64,000 bases of DNA. It comes from Hemileia vastatrix. Taxonomy: Eukaryota > Basidiomycota > Pucciniomycetes > Pucciniales > Zaghouaniaceae. Location of the stretch: positions 22,030,501 to 22,094,500 of the forward strand of contig JASXTE010000015.1 in the NCBI GenBank assembly GCA_030280995.1, read 5' to 3'. The translations under genes and the position numbers were made by a program. The notes under the pieces were generated by a model, which did no database searches, had not been told where the DNA came from, and was given only the letters and a program-made list of their open reading frames with translations. This document shows positions 23,035-33,588 of the stretch, one piece after another (positions within the stretch are counted from its first letter, which is position 1; the number at the start of each line of letters is the position of its first letter).

Positions 23035-24322
23035 ATGCCTTGTCATCATAGATCTTCTCAAAGGCAGCCATCACCCAGTTGTTCTTCAATTCCCACTTCT
23101 TCCTCTTTCCCCCGCTCAGCCAAGAAATCAAAGACCTTTCAATTAAAAAAAGATGACCATCTCATTCTTATCAACTGGCTGAAAACCAAATCTAACTATG
23201 ATTCTAGTTTTGGTACTGAGTATGCCACTAAAGTAGGACGGCCCCCCGCATCAAAAGTTAATGGCTATCTTCTAATGGCAAATGAAGTACGCAATAAGAC
23301 CAAGGGAAGGATTGATCTTTTGCCTAAACAGATGTCTGAACGCTTCAAGCATTACCGAGAAAAATACAAGAAGGCAAAGGCTCTTTAATCTTCCACTGGT
23401 TTTGGGATTACCAGAAACAATATAACTAAGGGCATAAAATCCATAGACAATAAACTTGATTCTTTATTTCCTTACTTTAAAGAGATGGATGCAAGTTTTG
23501 GAGAGCGAGCCAATGTTAATCCTGTAAACATGTTGGATGGTGAAGATCCTATCTCCAACCATGATGTCGAAGCAAATCTTTTCCCATCCTCTTCCTCCAC
23601 TCAAGTCTCCCCTGTTTTAAATTCAACAAGTATAGATATCCTTTCCACAGATCCTTTTGGTGATATAAAACAACCCAATCTAACTCAGGTATGTTTTTTT
23701 TCTTCTATCTCACCAATTATTTTTTTTATTTACTTATCTTTTTCTTATTTCTTAAAAGGCTGATGAACAAACCCAGGATCCTCAATCAACTGAGTCTGAA
23801 GCTAGTGACAATGATGAGGAGGAAAATGCTACGTTGAACAAAAAGCAAAGGGCTTCAAGTAGTCTAAATTTCCTCTCCCAAAGAAGACGAAAAAGTGATA
23901 CTTCATCACAAACACCTTTTTCTTTGATAGAACAGTTTTTAGAGAAACGTGATGCTGGTAAGTGATACCATACCTCTTATTACTTTACTCTAATTTTCTT
24001 CCACTTTATATTAATTTTTATTACCACTCTAGAACTAGTAGAAATCTCTAAAGAGACTCTAAGCTTTGAAAATAAGAAATACAAGCTCTCTTTAAGGAGG
24101 GATGACAGAGTACAAGATTTGGAAGAGAGGAAGTACGAGCTCTCCTTACAGAAGGATGATCGGGTCCAAGATTTGGAGGAGAAGAAGTTTGAGTTAACTC
24201 TTAGTATTGAAAAATCCAAAAAAGAGGAAAAAACACTTGAGCATCAAAACTTAATGGAACAGATGAAGTATAAGCATGATCTTCAAGAAAGTTCTAAAAA
24301 GAAAGATTTCATGATCGAATGA
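23035..24322 (+). pseudogene. Harbinger-associated Myb/SANT-like DNA-binding protein (one in-frame stop)
   Basis: The second protein of PIF/Harbinger transposons, which binds the ends and brings the transposase to DNA. Exons: 23035-23688, 23759-23957 and 24033-24322, with GTATGT...AAAAG and GTAAGT...CTAG introns in matching phase. The trihelix-like block at about residues 35-115 reads KKDDHLILINWLKTK, ATKVGRPPASKVNGYLLM and MSERFKHYREKYKKAKAL. The protein then has a Ser/acidic middle and a C-terminal coiled coil with a tandem ~19-residue unit (DDRVQDLEERKYELSLQK, then DDRVQDLEEKKFELTLS). A single TAA (23386-23388) interrupts an otherwise open frame. The frame is also open upstream to an ATG at 22915. 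Confidence 0.7.
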
Positions 24323-24524
24323 ATTAAAGCAAACAAATCTGTTGAAGAAATAGAAAATTTAATGAAATTTTTTGTTTACTAGTTTCTTTTATTTCTTTCA
24401 CACTTCATGTGTTCATATTTCTTTGTACATAAATTTTACAATTATTTTCTGTATTTCTTGAAATTTCGTATTTTAATGTTAAATATTCTTTTTTTAAATA
24501 AAATTTTCAAGTCTCCTTTGAAAA

Positions 24525-24960
24525 TTTGACAATCTCCCACTCCTGCATTTCTTTGAAGTAAGGGATGGGTATCACAAAAATTCTTTCATGTCATGAATCT
24601 TGAAAGTCTTATATGAAAATTTGGCTTTACTACCCCCTGCATTTTACCGGTATCCCCAAAATTCTTACAAGTCAAGAATTTCACAAGTCTTATAAGAAAT
24701 TTTGGCAATACCCCCCCTGGATTTTATTGAAGTAAGGGACGGGTATCACCAAAAAATTTTCACCAAAATATTTACAAGTCAAAAAAATTCTATATCTGTT
24801 TTAAAAAATTGGCAATACTCTCCCCTGCATTTTATTGAAGCAAGGGGTGGATATCACCAAAATTTTTCTAAGTCATCAATTTCACATGTCAGATTTGAAA
24901 ATTTGGCAATACCCCCCCTGCATTTTATTGAAGTAAGGGGTGGAAGTCATCTAAATTTAA
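24525..24960 (+). repeat. Minisatellite, about four ~100-bp units
   Basis: Units share the order TTTGGCAATACCCCCCCTG, CATTTTATTGAAGTAAGGG, TGGGTATCACCAAAATT and ACAAGTCA. They are imperfect, differing by small indels. It lies inside the Harbinger element downstream of the Myb-like gene. Confidence 0.75.
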
Positions 24961-25243
24961 TATAATTACATAAATTATTAAATAAATATCTAATATATAT
25001 CAATTTCCCTAGTTTAAAGTAATGACAATTCCTCAAGCCAAAATGCAGATCAAGTCGAGAAACAAAAGTTTGGGAATTTCCACAGGTATAGGCAAGAGGA
25101 ACCCCATGAAACAAATAAATGTTATCATGATTACCTGTTATACAACACAAGGTTGTTGGCCCATTACTTTAGTTGAGGAAATTGATATATAAAAAATATT
25201 TATTAAAAAGTTATGAAAAAATATAAAATTTTTGATGACAACT

Positions 25244-26443
25244 CTAATCCCCATACTTTTTGGATCTAGATAAAGTTTTTTTAAATTGATTAACTTTACC
25301 TTCTTTCTTTACCTTGTTTATTCTTTGAATCAACTTTTGACTTATTTGAAAAGAACAACCGAAATGAGTAAAATCTTGACAGGATTCCAAACCAGGAGGA
25401 GCTTTGGTTGTTTGATGATTATCCTTAGAAGAATTCCAAATAGTTTTGATGATACCATTTCCCAAACCAAAATCAATGATGCACCGGTGGTGTGGAAAAT
25501 ATAAACCATGTCCATTGATTTTATCTGGAGATGGTATTGGGTGGCCAGTTATTGGATTTATATATGAGAATATAGCAAAAGTAAGAAAATTGGCATCATT
25601 CCTATCGATATGAATCCTATTGTGGAATCCAGAATGAGTGATAATAACATTAGAAAATAAAAGATATTCGTGGCTGATATCTTCCCATTTGGAGTCACAC
25701 CAATTTGGTATTCCAACTTTGGTTGCTTGTTCATGATTTTTTTTAAATGCCTTATTACAGAGCTTTTTGAGTCGAAGAGCAAGAAAAGAATTAAAGGAAG
25801 GTAGAGTGTCCCATAAGCAAAAATCTTCATCTTTTTGTGCTTTAGTGATATTCTTGACCAATGAATATATGCCTATATAATTGAAATAAGTGAAATGATA
25901 TTAAGAATGAAACCAAAATTATTAGACATACCAAGAGAATATCCTTTGACAAAACCAGGTCTCCAACCAGAACCAATCATGATAACACCCAACAAATTCT
26001 TTTTCCTTATAGGTAACCAAACCAAAGCCATTTGATAAAGAGTTATGATAAGATCGGATAGTTGATTAAAAGCTTCATCTTTTACACCATCGAATGAATG
26101 AACTTCCAAAATTAATTGAGGCTTAAAAGTATTGCTGATAACTGCAACAACTCAATCATCTCCAAATTCTCTTAGATATTTGATATCTTCTGGTAATTTT
26201 TTCGGATATTAATTTTTTTATCTACTTTAGTTTTATAAAAAAAATGTTTGGGATATGCCAAAAATAACTTTTGCAGAGAATCTTGTTTTTTAAATATCTT
26301 TTCTTCTGATGAGACTGATTATCATTAATATTTTTTGATGATTTAGAAGATGATTGTATGGAAGTTGATTTCAAAGAAGATGATAGAGATGATAAAGATG
26401 AAGATGAGAGAGAAGTAAGGGGTGAATCTGAAGAAGAAGACAT
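25244..26443 (-). pseudogene. Tet-like 2OG-Fe(II) oxygenase (TET/JBP family) within the Harbinger element
   Basis: TET/JBP enzymes oxidise 5-methylcytosine or thymine using Fe(II) and 2-oxoglutarate. The main exon (25872-25244) is joined to an upstream exon (about 26190-25932) by a GTATGT...ATAG intron of 59 bp (25931-25873). Recognisable blocks are WRPGFVKGYSLG, a helical segment, ISHEYLLFSNVIITHSGFHN, the HxD iron motif in NRIHIDRNDAN, FSYINPITGHPIPSP, GHGLYFPHHRCIIDFG, GIIKTIW, the distal histidine in KDNHQTT, and FGCSFQISQKLIQRI. A Ser-rich start (MSSSSDSPLTS, ATG at 26443) lies upstream. An in-frame TGA where the upstream exon reads FGDD-stop-VVAV (probably a lost Trp) and an unclear join to the first exon suggest a recently damaged gene. 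The catalytic residues remain. Confidence 0.75.
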
Positions 26444-26449
26444 TTTTTT

Positions 26450-27109
26450 GATCTGAAAAAAAATTAATTGTCAATAAAATTTCAACTCAATTTTTTTTTA
26501 AAAAAAATTCCTACCTAATAATAAAAAAAGCTGTTTTTTTATTTGAAAAAAAAAATTGAAAAAAAACCCCAAAAAATCAGTAAAAATTTTTCCAAAAAAA
26601 AATTTATAAAAAAGAAAAACCTGAGGTTTTATTTTAAAAAAAACAATAAAAGCAAAATCCTATAAAAAAAAAATTAATAATTAAATTCATTCAAAAAAGA
26701 AAATTTCAGTAAAAAATAAATAAAAAAAAATTAAAAAATTAAAAGTGAACCTGAAGATTGTTTATTAAAAACTTTCTCACAAGATCCTGAAAAAAAAAAA
26801 ATATAAAAAAAATATAAAAAAATTCAGTAAAATCAAAATCAAAAACAAAAAAATTATTAAAATAAATAAAAAAACCAAAAAATTATTTACTAGAAAAATA
26901 AATTTTTAATTTTAAAACCTTTTTTGATTTGGAAATTAGAGGGACAGTCCTTAACAGAAAGAAATTTTTTTATATTTCTATAAAACTGCCAGCCAAAAAA
27001 ATTAAAAAATTAATCAAATTTACAAAAAAAAATTTGTTAGTATATTTATTTGAAAGTAGGTAACCCCTCTTTATATTCCATAATTGTACGCTATTCCACT
27101 CCTTTATTT
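26450..27109. other. AT-rich spacer in the Harbinger element
   Basis: Dominated by A runs (AAAAAATT-type low complexity). No gene or ordered repeat is supported. Confidence 0.5.
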
Positions 27110-27890
27110 ATGTGAAATCCCCTTACAAATCCCTCCCTCCTTGCCTCAATAGTCCCCTCAAATCCTCTCCTTTCCTGCCTCAAAAACCCCCTGAATACCC
27201 CTGCTTAATTCTCTCAAAACCCCCCAAAATTCCCCCCCAAATCCCCTCCTTTACCCTTCTTTATATCTCCCAACCACCCCCCTTCACCTCTCTTTAGCCG
27301 CCTCAAACCCCCCCATTCCCCTCTCTTTAGCCGCCTCAATCCCCCCTTTCCCCCCCCTTAACATCTTTCCTCCCCCCCTTCCACTCCCCTTACCCCTACC
27401 CACACCCTTACCTCCTCCTCTACCCCCCCCCTCCTTCTTAATGAACAATCGCTAACAATCATTCATTAAGAACGAGGGGGGGGGTAGAGGAGGAGGTAAG
27501 GGAGTGGGTAGGGGGGTAAAGTGAGTAGAAGAGGGAGAAGGGACCTAAAAGGGGGGGAAGGGGGGGTGTTTGAGGCGCCTAAAGAGAGGGAAAGGGTGGG
27601 GTTTGAGGTGGGTAAAGAGAGGTGAAGGGGGGATTTGAGGCGGCAAAAGAGAGGTGAAGGGGGGGTTTGAGGCGGCAAAACAGAGGTGAAGGGGGGGGGT
27701 TGAGGGACATAAAGAGAGGGGAAGGGGGGAGTATTGAAGCACCTAAAAAGAGGGGAAGGGGGTGATGAGGGACCTAAAGAGGGGGGAAAGGGGGATTTGA
27801 GGCAGCTAAAAAGGGGGTAAAAAGGGGGTATTGAGACAGGTAAAGAGAGGGAAAAAGGGGGGCCTTGAGGATGATAAAGAGAGGTGAAGG
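27110..27890. repeat. C-rich / G-rich inverted minisatellite (large imperfect palindrome)
   Basis: The left arm (about 27110-27440) is C-rich on the plus strand and the right arm (about 27470-27890) is G-rich. They meet at a short centre where CTTCTTAATGAA faces TTCATTAAGAACG. Each arm is built of ~30-bp units of the type AAAGAGAGGTGAAGGGGGG followed by a TTTGAGGCGGC stretch. Long G runs every 10-15 bases on one strand could fold into G-quadruplexes, and the arms could form a hairpin. The long open frames here are by-products of the repeat. Confidence 0.8.
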
Positions 27891-28357
27891 AGAGAAAAAA
27901 AAACAAAAAAAAAAGAGAAAAAAACAAACAAAAAATTAGTTTACCCTAGAACAAAAATAAATGAAGCACTTACAAAAAAAACAAGAAAAAACAAAAAAAA
28001 GCAAAAAAAAAAAAATCATGATTAGCAAATAAACCAAGAAAAAAGAAAAAAAATGACCTACCTGGTGAGTTGAGTTGAGAAAATAAATGCAACCAAAAAA
28101 ACTGAGTGATGTTTGAGGAGAGGATGAAAAGGATATGAGTGATGAAAGAACAAAAAATCACTGACAAAATATGCGATATAAGAAAATATGCGATTTCATG
28201 TTGAGGAGGTGAAAGAAAACCAATGAGCCATCCAAAAAAAAGATATTCACCGTAAATTCAAAAAAAAATGAATATGCAACAAACCAAAATACAAAACCAA
28301 GTGAATAAAGTATACAAAGAGGAAATTTGGAAATTATGAAAACATAAAAATTAAAAA
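27891..28357. other. AT-rich spacer before the transposase stop
   Basis: Low-complexity A-rich sequence. It probably includes the 3' untranslated region of the minus-strand transposase gene. No separate gene is seen. Confidence 0.5.
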
Positions 28358-29670
28358 TTAAAAGGGTGGTGAAGAGAAATGTTGGAGAGTAATTGGCATT
28401 ATAATGGGGCATATGCCGGTTGATTGAATGATTTGTGAATCAAGGGAGGGGAGTGCCGGTGGTGGTTCAGGATCCTCTTCTTCATAAAGATCATTCCACT
28501 CATCCTTTAAATCAGCTAGAATATTGTGGAGTATTACGCAAGTCAAGATCCAATGATTTGCAGTTTTGATCTCCAATTTTTTTTGAAATTGGATTCTGAG
28601 CTCCCGAAGACTAGAAAATCGTCCCTTTAAAATACCTATAGCATGTTCAATTTGTACTCTTGATTGTGCAAGGTGATAATTAAAGGCAGTTTTGGGGTCA
28701 TTTTCTGAAGTTGCACCATGGAAAGCAGGTATAATGTACTTTCCACTTGCATATGCTGAGTCTGCAAGGAGGTACTGAGATTTGTCAAAGTATGAGTCAG
28801 GGGATTGAGAAATCCTCATTCTTTGGAAGAAGGAAGAGTCATGACATGATCCAGGGCAGCCACTGTGAAAAGCAATAAATTTTTTATTGACATCGCATAC
28901 AAGTTTAACGGCAATAGAGTATCTAGAAAGAAGATAAAAAGTTAGATTGTGAAAGATGAGAACTTGGAGAAGATTTTGAAGAAACCTTTTTTTGCGATCA
29001 AAATAATGGTTGCCATCATGAGCAGGCTTTTGACTCAAAGGGATGGTTGTGCCATCAACAAAACCTATACAGCCAGGGAAACCTTCAGCTTGCATTACTT
29101 GAGAGGATTCAAGTCGCTGTTCTGGAGTTGGCCAAGCAAGTGTTTGAGACTTGAGGTAAAGGATAGAAATCATACAGTGCTTGGTGTATAATATCACGGT
29201 ACCATATCATATGTTAAAGAGATTATCCAAACGTCTTACAGCAGCACCGTTTCAATTTGAGCCAAAGCGACATAGTGCAACAGCAAGTTGGATGGCAGGA
29301 TTACGCTGTTTGTTATGGGAATTGTTATGAAAGATAGGATGATCGGAGATGAGTTGATAAAGTTTGAAGAAAGAATTGGGAGAAGTTCTAAAAAGTTGGG
29401 TGAAGTTAAATGAGGAATGTTGAGAATGGAGGCCAGATCATATCGGGGATCATGATAAAGATTTGGCCCCCTGGTGATGATGTAACACTTTTTGGAAAGT
29501 AAACACATATAAGCTAAAGCATCTTCCAAATCAGAGTCAGATTTATAGTAAAGAACTAAAAGAAAAGTAATAGCATTCATTGTTGAGTGAAGTAGCTTCC
29601 TAGTAGAGAGGTGTTTCATTGTTTCCGGTGGAAGGGTTATGTGATGAGGGAAGTGGGAATTCACCGCCAA
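28358..29670 (-). pseudogene. PIF/Harbinger DDE transposase (HARBI1-type, DDE_4 nuclease), broken
   Basis: Cut-and-paste transposase. The C-terminal exons (about 29197-28986 and 28922-28358) are joined over a 63-bp intron (28985-28923, GTTTCT...CTAG). Catalytic blocks: first Asp in GCIGFVDGTTIPLSQKP; then YFDRKKR, YSIAVKLVCDVNKKFIAF and GCPGSCHDSSFF; second Asp in YLLADSAYASG; Glu in QIEHAIGILKGRFSSLREL; then the C-terminal CVILHNILADL. Upstream, 29670 to about 29400 reads YYKSDSDLEDALAYMCLL and DPRYDLASILNIPHL. It then shifts frame near 29390 into ISDHPIFHNNS and AIQLAVALCRFGSN, followed by two in-frame TGA codons before the catalytic domain. One frameshift plus two stops make it a pseudogene, although the DDE triad is intact. 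Confidence 0.88.
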
Positions 29671-29885
29671 ATGTGCACTTGGGGTGTGTAGATAGAAAAA
29701 AAACTTTAGTTTTTGCCACCAAAATTAAGTAGCATAGAGTGAGGAAAGACTTAAGGATGGCATCAGCAATTATGAGTCATGTGACTTTATTGCAAATCCA
29801 TCATGGATGAGATGAGTTTGGGATCAGGAATTAGGAATGGAAATCGGGGTATAAGAGGCGGGATAATGCATTATCATGGATTCCT

Positions 29886-29928
29886 TATCCACTAGCCCCG
29901 GGGCTAGTGGATAAGAATCTTCTGAAAT
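29886..29928. repeat. Near-perfect palindrome in the right subterminal region of the Harbinger element
   Basis: A perfect 15+15 palindrome centred on CCCCGGGG (arm TTATCCACTAGCCCC), extended with one gap to about 40 bp. It lies about 70 bp inside the right end. It may be a transposase or Myb-protein binding site. Confidence 0.7.
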
Positions 29929-30001
29929 TAATAATGTCTGATCCCGGAAAAAAAAATTCCTGATCCCTAATTGTGGATCCCTGAACATTGATACCCCCTA
30001 A

Positions 30002-30122
30002 TTAGTTAGTTGTAAGTAATACATAAGTAAATAATTAATTGTTAGTAAGAGAAAGGGGCGTGGCTTCATCTCAGTAAAATAATTAATTATTTTATCGGGT
30101 AAGTCTAGTAGCCTGGCTGACA
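30002..30122 (-). repeat. 5' LTR of element A, outer part
   Basis: The last 121 bp of the LTR split by the Harbinger insertion, ending TAGCCTGGCTGACA like the intact LTR at 15117. Followed by the AATAT duplication (30123-30127). Confidence 0.92.
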
Positions 30123-30127
30123 AATAT

Positions 30128-30739
30128 ATACAAATAATAGTATATAGGTAGAATAGAAAATTAGAAGAAGTATTATATATATATATATATTATGTGTGAA
30201 TAACAGGTGTAAATATACAGAAGTAGCATTGTAGAGCTATTGTATTGCTATGGTAAGGATAGTATTAGAGAGAGCACTTCAAAAGGGAGTGACTGAGGAT
30301 ACTAACACTTACTGAGAATAGATCTAGCCATTCAGAAGATTACTTATTTTATACTTTTCTAACCAGTTTCTTTTGTTTCTTTTCTATATCTCTTACTCTT
30401 CCTATTCTCACAAAACTTACAGATTATTACTCTGTATTTAAAAATATTAGAGTCAAAGGTTCTTCTCTCTAAATTATTTTAGAAAAGAGAACCAACCCAT
30501 CTCAGATTGTGTATATAGCTTAGTATTATAGAACTCTTCTTTTTCTACAAAGTCTTAGGTAGGTTTCACAATTTTTAACCACAGCTTGAATGTTAATGAA
30601 ATGTTTCTTCCATCAAAAAAGAGATTCCTCACTAAATTGTGAACAGAGCTTCTCATTGATTTCTGTAAGCTCCTTTTCATTGAATGCTTCTAAAACAACT
30701 TGAAGCTTGAATCTTGGATTGTATTTTAAAAGGCACATG
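30128..30739. other. AT-rich spacer
   Basis: About 600 bp between element A and the inverted repeat arm. It includes a TA microsatellite near 30175-30190. No gene is seen. Confidence 0.5.
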
Positions 30740-31855
30740 TCACAACAAAAAATCAAGTGGAACCTGCTAGCAGGTGCCTATCCCTATATTCAGTTTTGAT
30801 TTAAGAGTAAATTTGATTTGATTTTGGGTGAGCTATTATGCTTGTTTTTCAGTGTGCAGTCTTTTAAAAAGAATTAAAGCTGAGCTGAAATTGAGTTAAG
30901 TCAAAGATAGGGATTGGCACCTGCTATCAGGTGCCCATGTTTTTTTTGGGTGTGTTGAGCTTAAAAAATAAATTAATGATTTAATTTAGAATTAGTAATA
31001 AGATAAAATAAGGAGAGAACTTACCTTTTAATAAAAAGAGCTGTTTAAATAAAAGCATCCATCAGTGAAAAAAAATGAAAAGAAAGAGAATAGACAAACA
31101 AAGAAAAAAAAGGAAAAAATCAGGTAGGATGAAATGAAAGAATGGAGGAGAACCAGAGAAGAGAGGAGAGATTTCCATGAGAAGAAGGAACATATATTCC
31201 CTACAGGATGGAAGAAAATTAATAAGGGATCATAGATAGAAAGTTGAAAATAGAAAGCAGGAAATTATGGGAAATGAACTGAAGTCAGTGACAGAAAGAA
31301 ATAGTAGAAAAAGGAGAGAAGATGTTTATGCACCATATGATAAAACCTGAATAAAGCTGAGAAATAGACTGATGGATAGATAAAGTTAGAGAGCGAGAGA
31401 AGTCAAAGTCAAAAAAATGAAATGAAAAGAGAGAACACATCAAGAAGTCCAAAATATGAAAAGATATCTTGATTGTGATTGGAGGTGGCAAAAAAATGTC
31501 AAACAGTAGATTGAAAGTAGTGTTTTGAAGGGGATAAATGATTTATCAGGAACTTAAATAATTACCAATGTTTTACAGAGATCAGAAACCAAAATGCAAG
31601 GGGCAGAAAAACCTTACTGGGAACTGTGCAAATTACCAAGCTTCTAGAGGGAGGTGGAAGAGAAAAAAGGTTAAAGACAGACACATAACACAAAAAGTAA
31701 CAATTAACTGTCAAAGTATGAATGGAGAAACCACACAAAACTGACAACTTTACATTTGAAGCAAGTGGTTAGGATTATTTTCATAAGATTAATTTTCAGC
31801 CAATTTCTTTTTGGATTATTATTGTTTTTTTTTGTACAAAACCTGAGAGCTTTCT
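30740..31855 (-). repeat. Copy 2 of the diverged ~1.2 kb repeat (inverted relative to 6810-8000)
   Basis: The same block order as copy 1 when read on the minus strand, including the hairpin-bounded module (30740-30960) with AACCTGCTAGCAGGTGCC at one side and GGCACCTGCTATCAGGTGCC at the other. There is no intact coding frame. Confidence 0.7.
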
Positions 31856-32776
31856 TGAATTGACTGTAAAAAAATTCAAAAAAAATTTAAAGAAAATTTA
31901 AGAATTGGAAATTTTTTTTAAAAAATTGTAAAAAAATTTGAAAAAAATTTAATTATTTAGAAAAATTTATAGGAATTTGAAAAATTCAATTTTTATTAAA
32001 AAAAATTAGAAAAAACATGGAAAAAATTGGAAAAAAAAAATTAAAAACATTTAAGAATTGTAATTTTTTATTAAAATTTTTGAAAAAATGTAGAAGTTTT
32101 AGCATATAGAAAGGTCAAACACTGGTAAATCAGAAACTTTTAACCTTACAACAACAAGTAACTGCAGCAAAGGGTGTGCGAAAACTGGACAAAAGACACT
32201 ATTCTCCCAACATAGTGCAAGGACTGTCAGATGAGGCAGGAGGGAGAAATGGAATGGACAAATAGAATAGAGAGAAAAATATTTGGATGGGGAAAATGGA
32301 AACAACAAGCAGAGACTTCACTATATGACAATGTCCACCATCCAAAGCAATAGAAAAAAACACAACCTTAAAAAATACTACTAAACTACAATACAGAGAA
32401 AGAGAAAGGTTCACACTCAAAGACAGAATTCACATGCAACAAAAATTTCACACTCCAGGTACAAAAATGCATCCTCAATCTCCAGAATCAAGAGGATGAC
32501 TCTTGGTGGGAAAGAAAAATTGTTCTTGAGGCTGGAGATCATATTTTTGAAGTTACTTGGCAGAAAATGTCAGGAAAAGGCAATATGAGCATGGAAAAAA
32601 AGTTGAGAAGATGGTGAAGAGCTGGAAGAAAGAATGGGTCAGGTATTAGAGTCAGAGATTTCCACGAAAAAGTTAAATAAAATTTAAGAATTAGAAGAAA
32701 ATCTAAAAAATTTAGAATATTTAAGAAATAGATTTTTTAAAATTTTAAAAAGAAATTTGAAAAAATTTGAAAAAAG
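31856..32776. other. AT-rich flank with AAATTT low complexity
   Basis: Runs of AAAAATTT/AAAATTTG-type sequence at 31860-32090 and 32660-32780 bracket about 550 bp of unremarkable sequence. Similar sequence resumes at 41192, beyond element E, showing that E inserted into this tract. Confidence 0.55.
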
Positions 32777-32781
32777 TAGAC

Positions 32782-33587
32782 TGTCACCGGACAGCCTACG
32801 CACAAGGTCAAGGGTGTTCCTGAAAGTGAGATGGAGGGAGGAGTTTAGAAACATCTTCAAAGTACAGAGGAAATATTTGAGGAATTGATTTGAAGATGAT
32901 TCGAAAGAAGAGCTGCTTCTTCGAGATAGGTTCAATAAGAATCTCAATATAATTTAAAGGTAATATTAATATTCTTAGGATCTCACAAAGGGTTGTAAAC
33001 TCAATAATCAAAGATTTAAGTTTTAGAAATGATTACTGAGAAAATATGGAAATGTACAATAATAATGATTTAACCTGAAGCTTTACCACTATTAACTATA
33101 TATACGTTTTATAATTTAATTCTAAAGAATGTCAAACCAAAATCCAATCCCTTTTATATCCATTACCCCTCCTTGCATTGACCTCATGCCCATCCATCTT
33201 TCTGCACACCACAGACCTCCGAAAAACACCTGTTACACCTGAACCCTCCTCACTAACATCCATTAACCCTTTTACCCTCCACTAACCATCCCGTCCATGC
33301 TCACTACTCCTGTTAATAACCCACAGATACTTAATAAACCTTTTAGCGGAATATTGCATTGACTGTTGCGCTGTGTGTTGCTTATCGAGGAAAAGACTAA
33401 ACACACTATTGAGAGATTAACTAATTTAGATTTAAAGTTTAGATTAGCGCGGTTGAATAGTGAGTACACAAATGAAAGTCGCAGTTGCTATGTAGAATTG
33501 CTTTCTGCGCTTTAAATATGGATTTAGACCTCTTTATTATTGATTTAATGAGCTTCTTTTGCCTCAAGTGTCACATGGCGTGTGACA
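32782..33587 (-). repeat. 3' LTR of element E
   Basis: Begins TGTCACCGG and ends GTGTGACA. Very similar to 40381-41186, with scattered substitutions. A minus-strand TATAAAAGGG lies near 33150. Confidence 0.93.
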
Positions 33588-33588
33588 G

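Larger units (their letters stand above)
22668..29998. mobile_element. PIF/Harbinger DNA transposon (7.3 kb) carrying a Tet-like dioxygenase gene
   Basis: The ends carry inverted repeats: GGGGGTATCAATGTTCAGGG at the left and its reverse complement at the right. The repeats are identical for 23 bp and similar for about 31 bp. The target duplication TAA (22665-22667 and 29999-30001) fits the TWA preference of Harbinger elements and is confirmed by the uninterrupted LTR of element A. The left end also shows TA before the G run, so the exact boundary is uncertain by 2 bp. Gene order: Myb-like gene (+), 100-bp minisatellite, Tet-like dioxygenase (-), AT-rich spacer, C/G palindrome, DDE transposase (-). 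All three genes carry disabling changes, so this copy is probably immobile by itself. Confidence 0.9.
14337..30122 (-). mobile_element. Element A: Ty3/gypsy chromovirus, minus strand, interrupted by a Harbinger transposon
   Basis: The two LTRs begin TGTCAGCC and end TTGACA when read on the minus strand. The 5-bp duplication AATAT flanks the whole unit (14332-14336 and 30123-30127). The order on the minus strand is 5' LTR, primer-binding-like TGGAGGCCTTCC (21997-21986), leader, gag, protease, reverse transcriptase, RNase H, integrase with chromodomain, polypurine tract (AGAGTGAGGAAG) and 3' LTR. The upstream LTR is split by the insertion at 22668-29998. The coding region carries several stops and frameshifts, so this copy is dead and older than copies B and C of the related family. 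Confidence 0.93.

Noticed and set aside
24525..24960. Regularly spaced repeats resembling a CRISPR-like array
   Set aside because: The sequence is eukaryotic, the units are contiguous ~100-bp tandem repeats without unique spacers of fixed length, and they lie inside a DNA transposon.
27466..27927. Long proline-rich ORFs on both strands
   Set aside because: They arise from the C-rich/G-rich minisatellite; every frame of such a repeat is open. No start context or domain supports coding.
22664..30001. Reading the Harbinger insertion as a Tc1/mariner element because TA flanks both G/C-run ends
   Set aside because: The encoded transposase has DDE_4/HARBI1 blocks and a Myb partner, and comparison with the intact LTR of element A supports a 3-bp TAA duplication, not TA.
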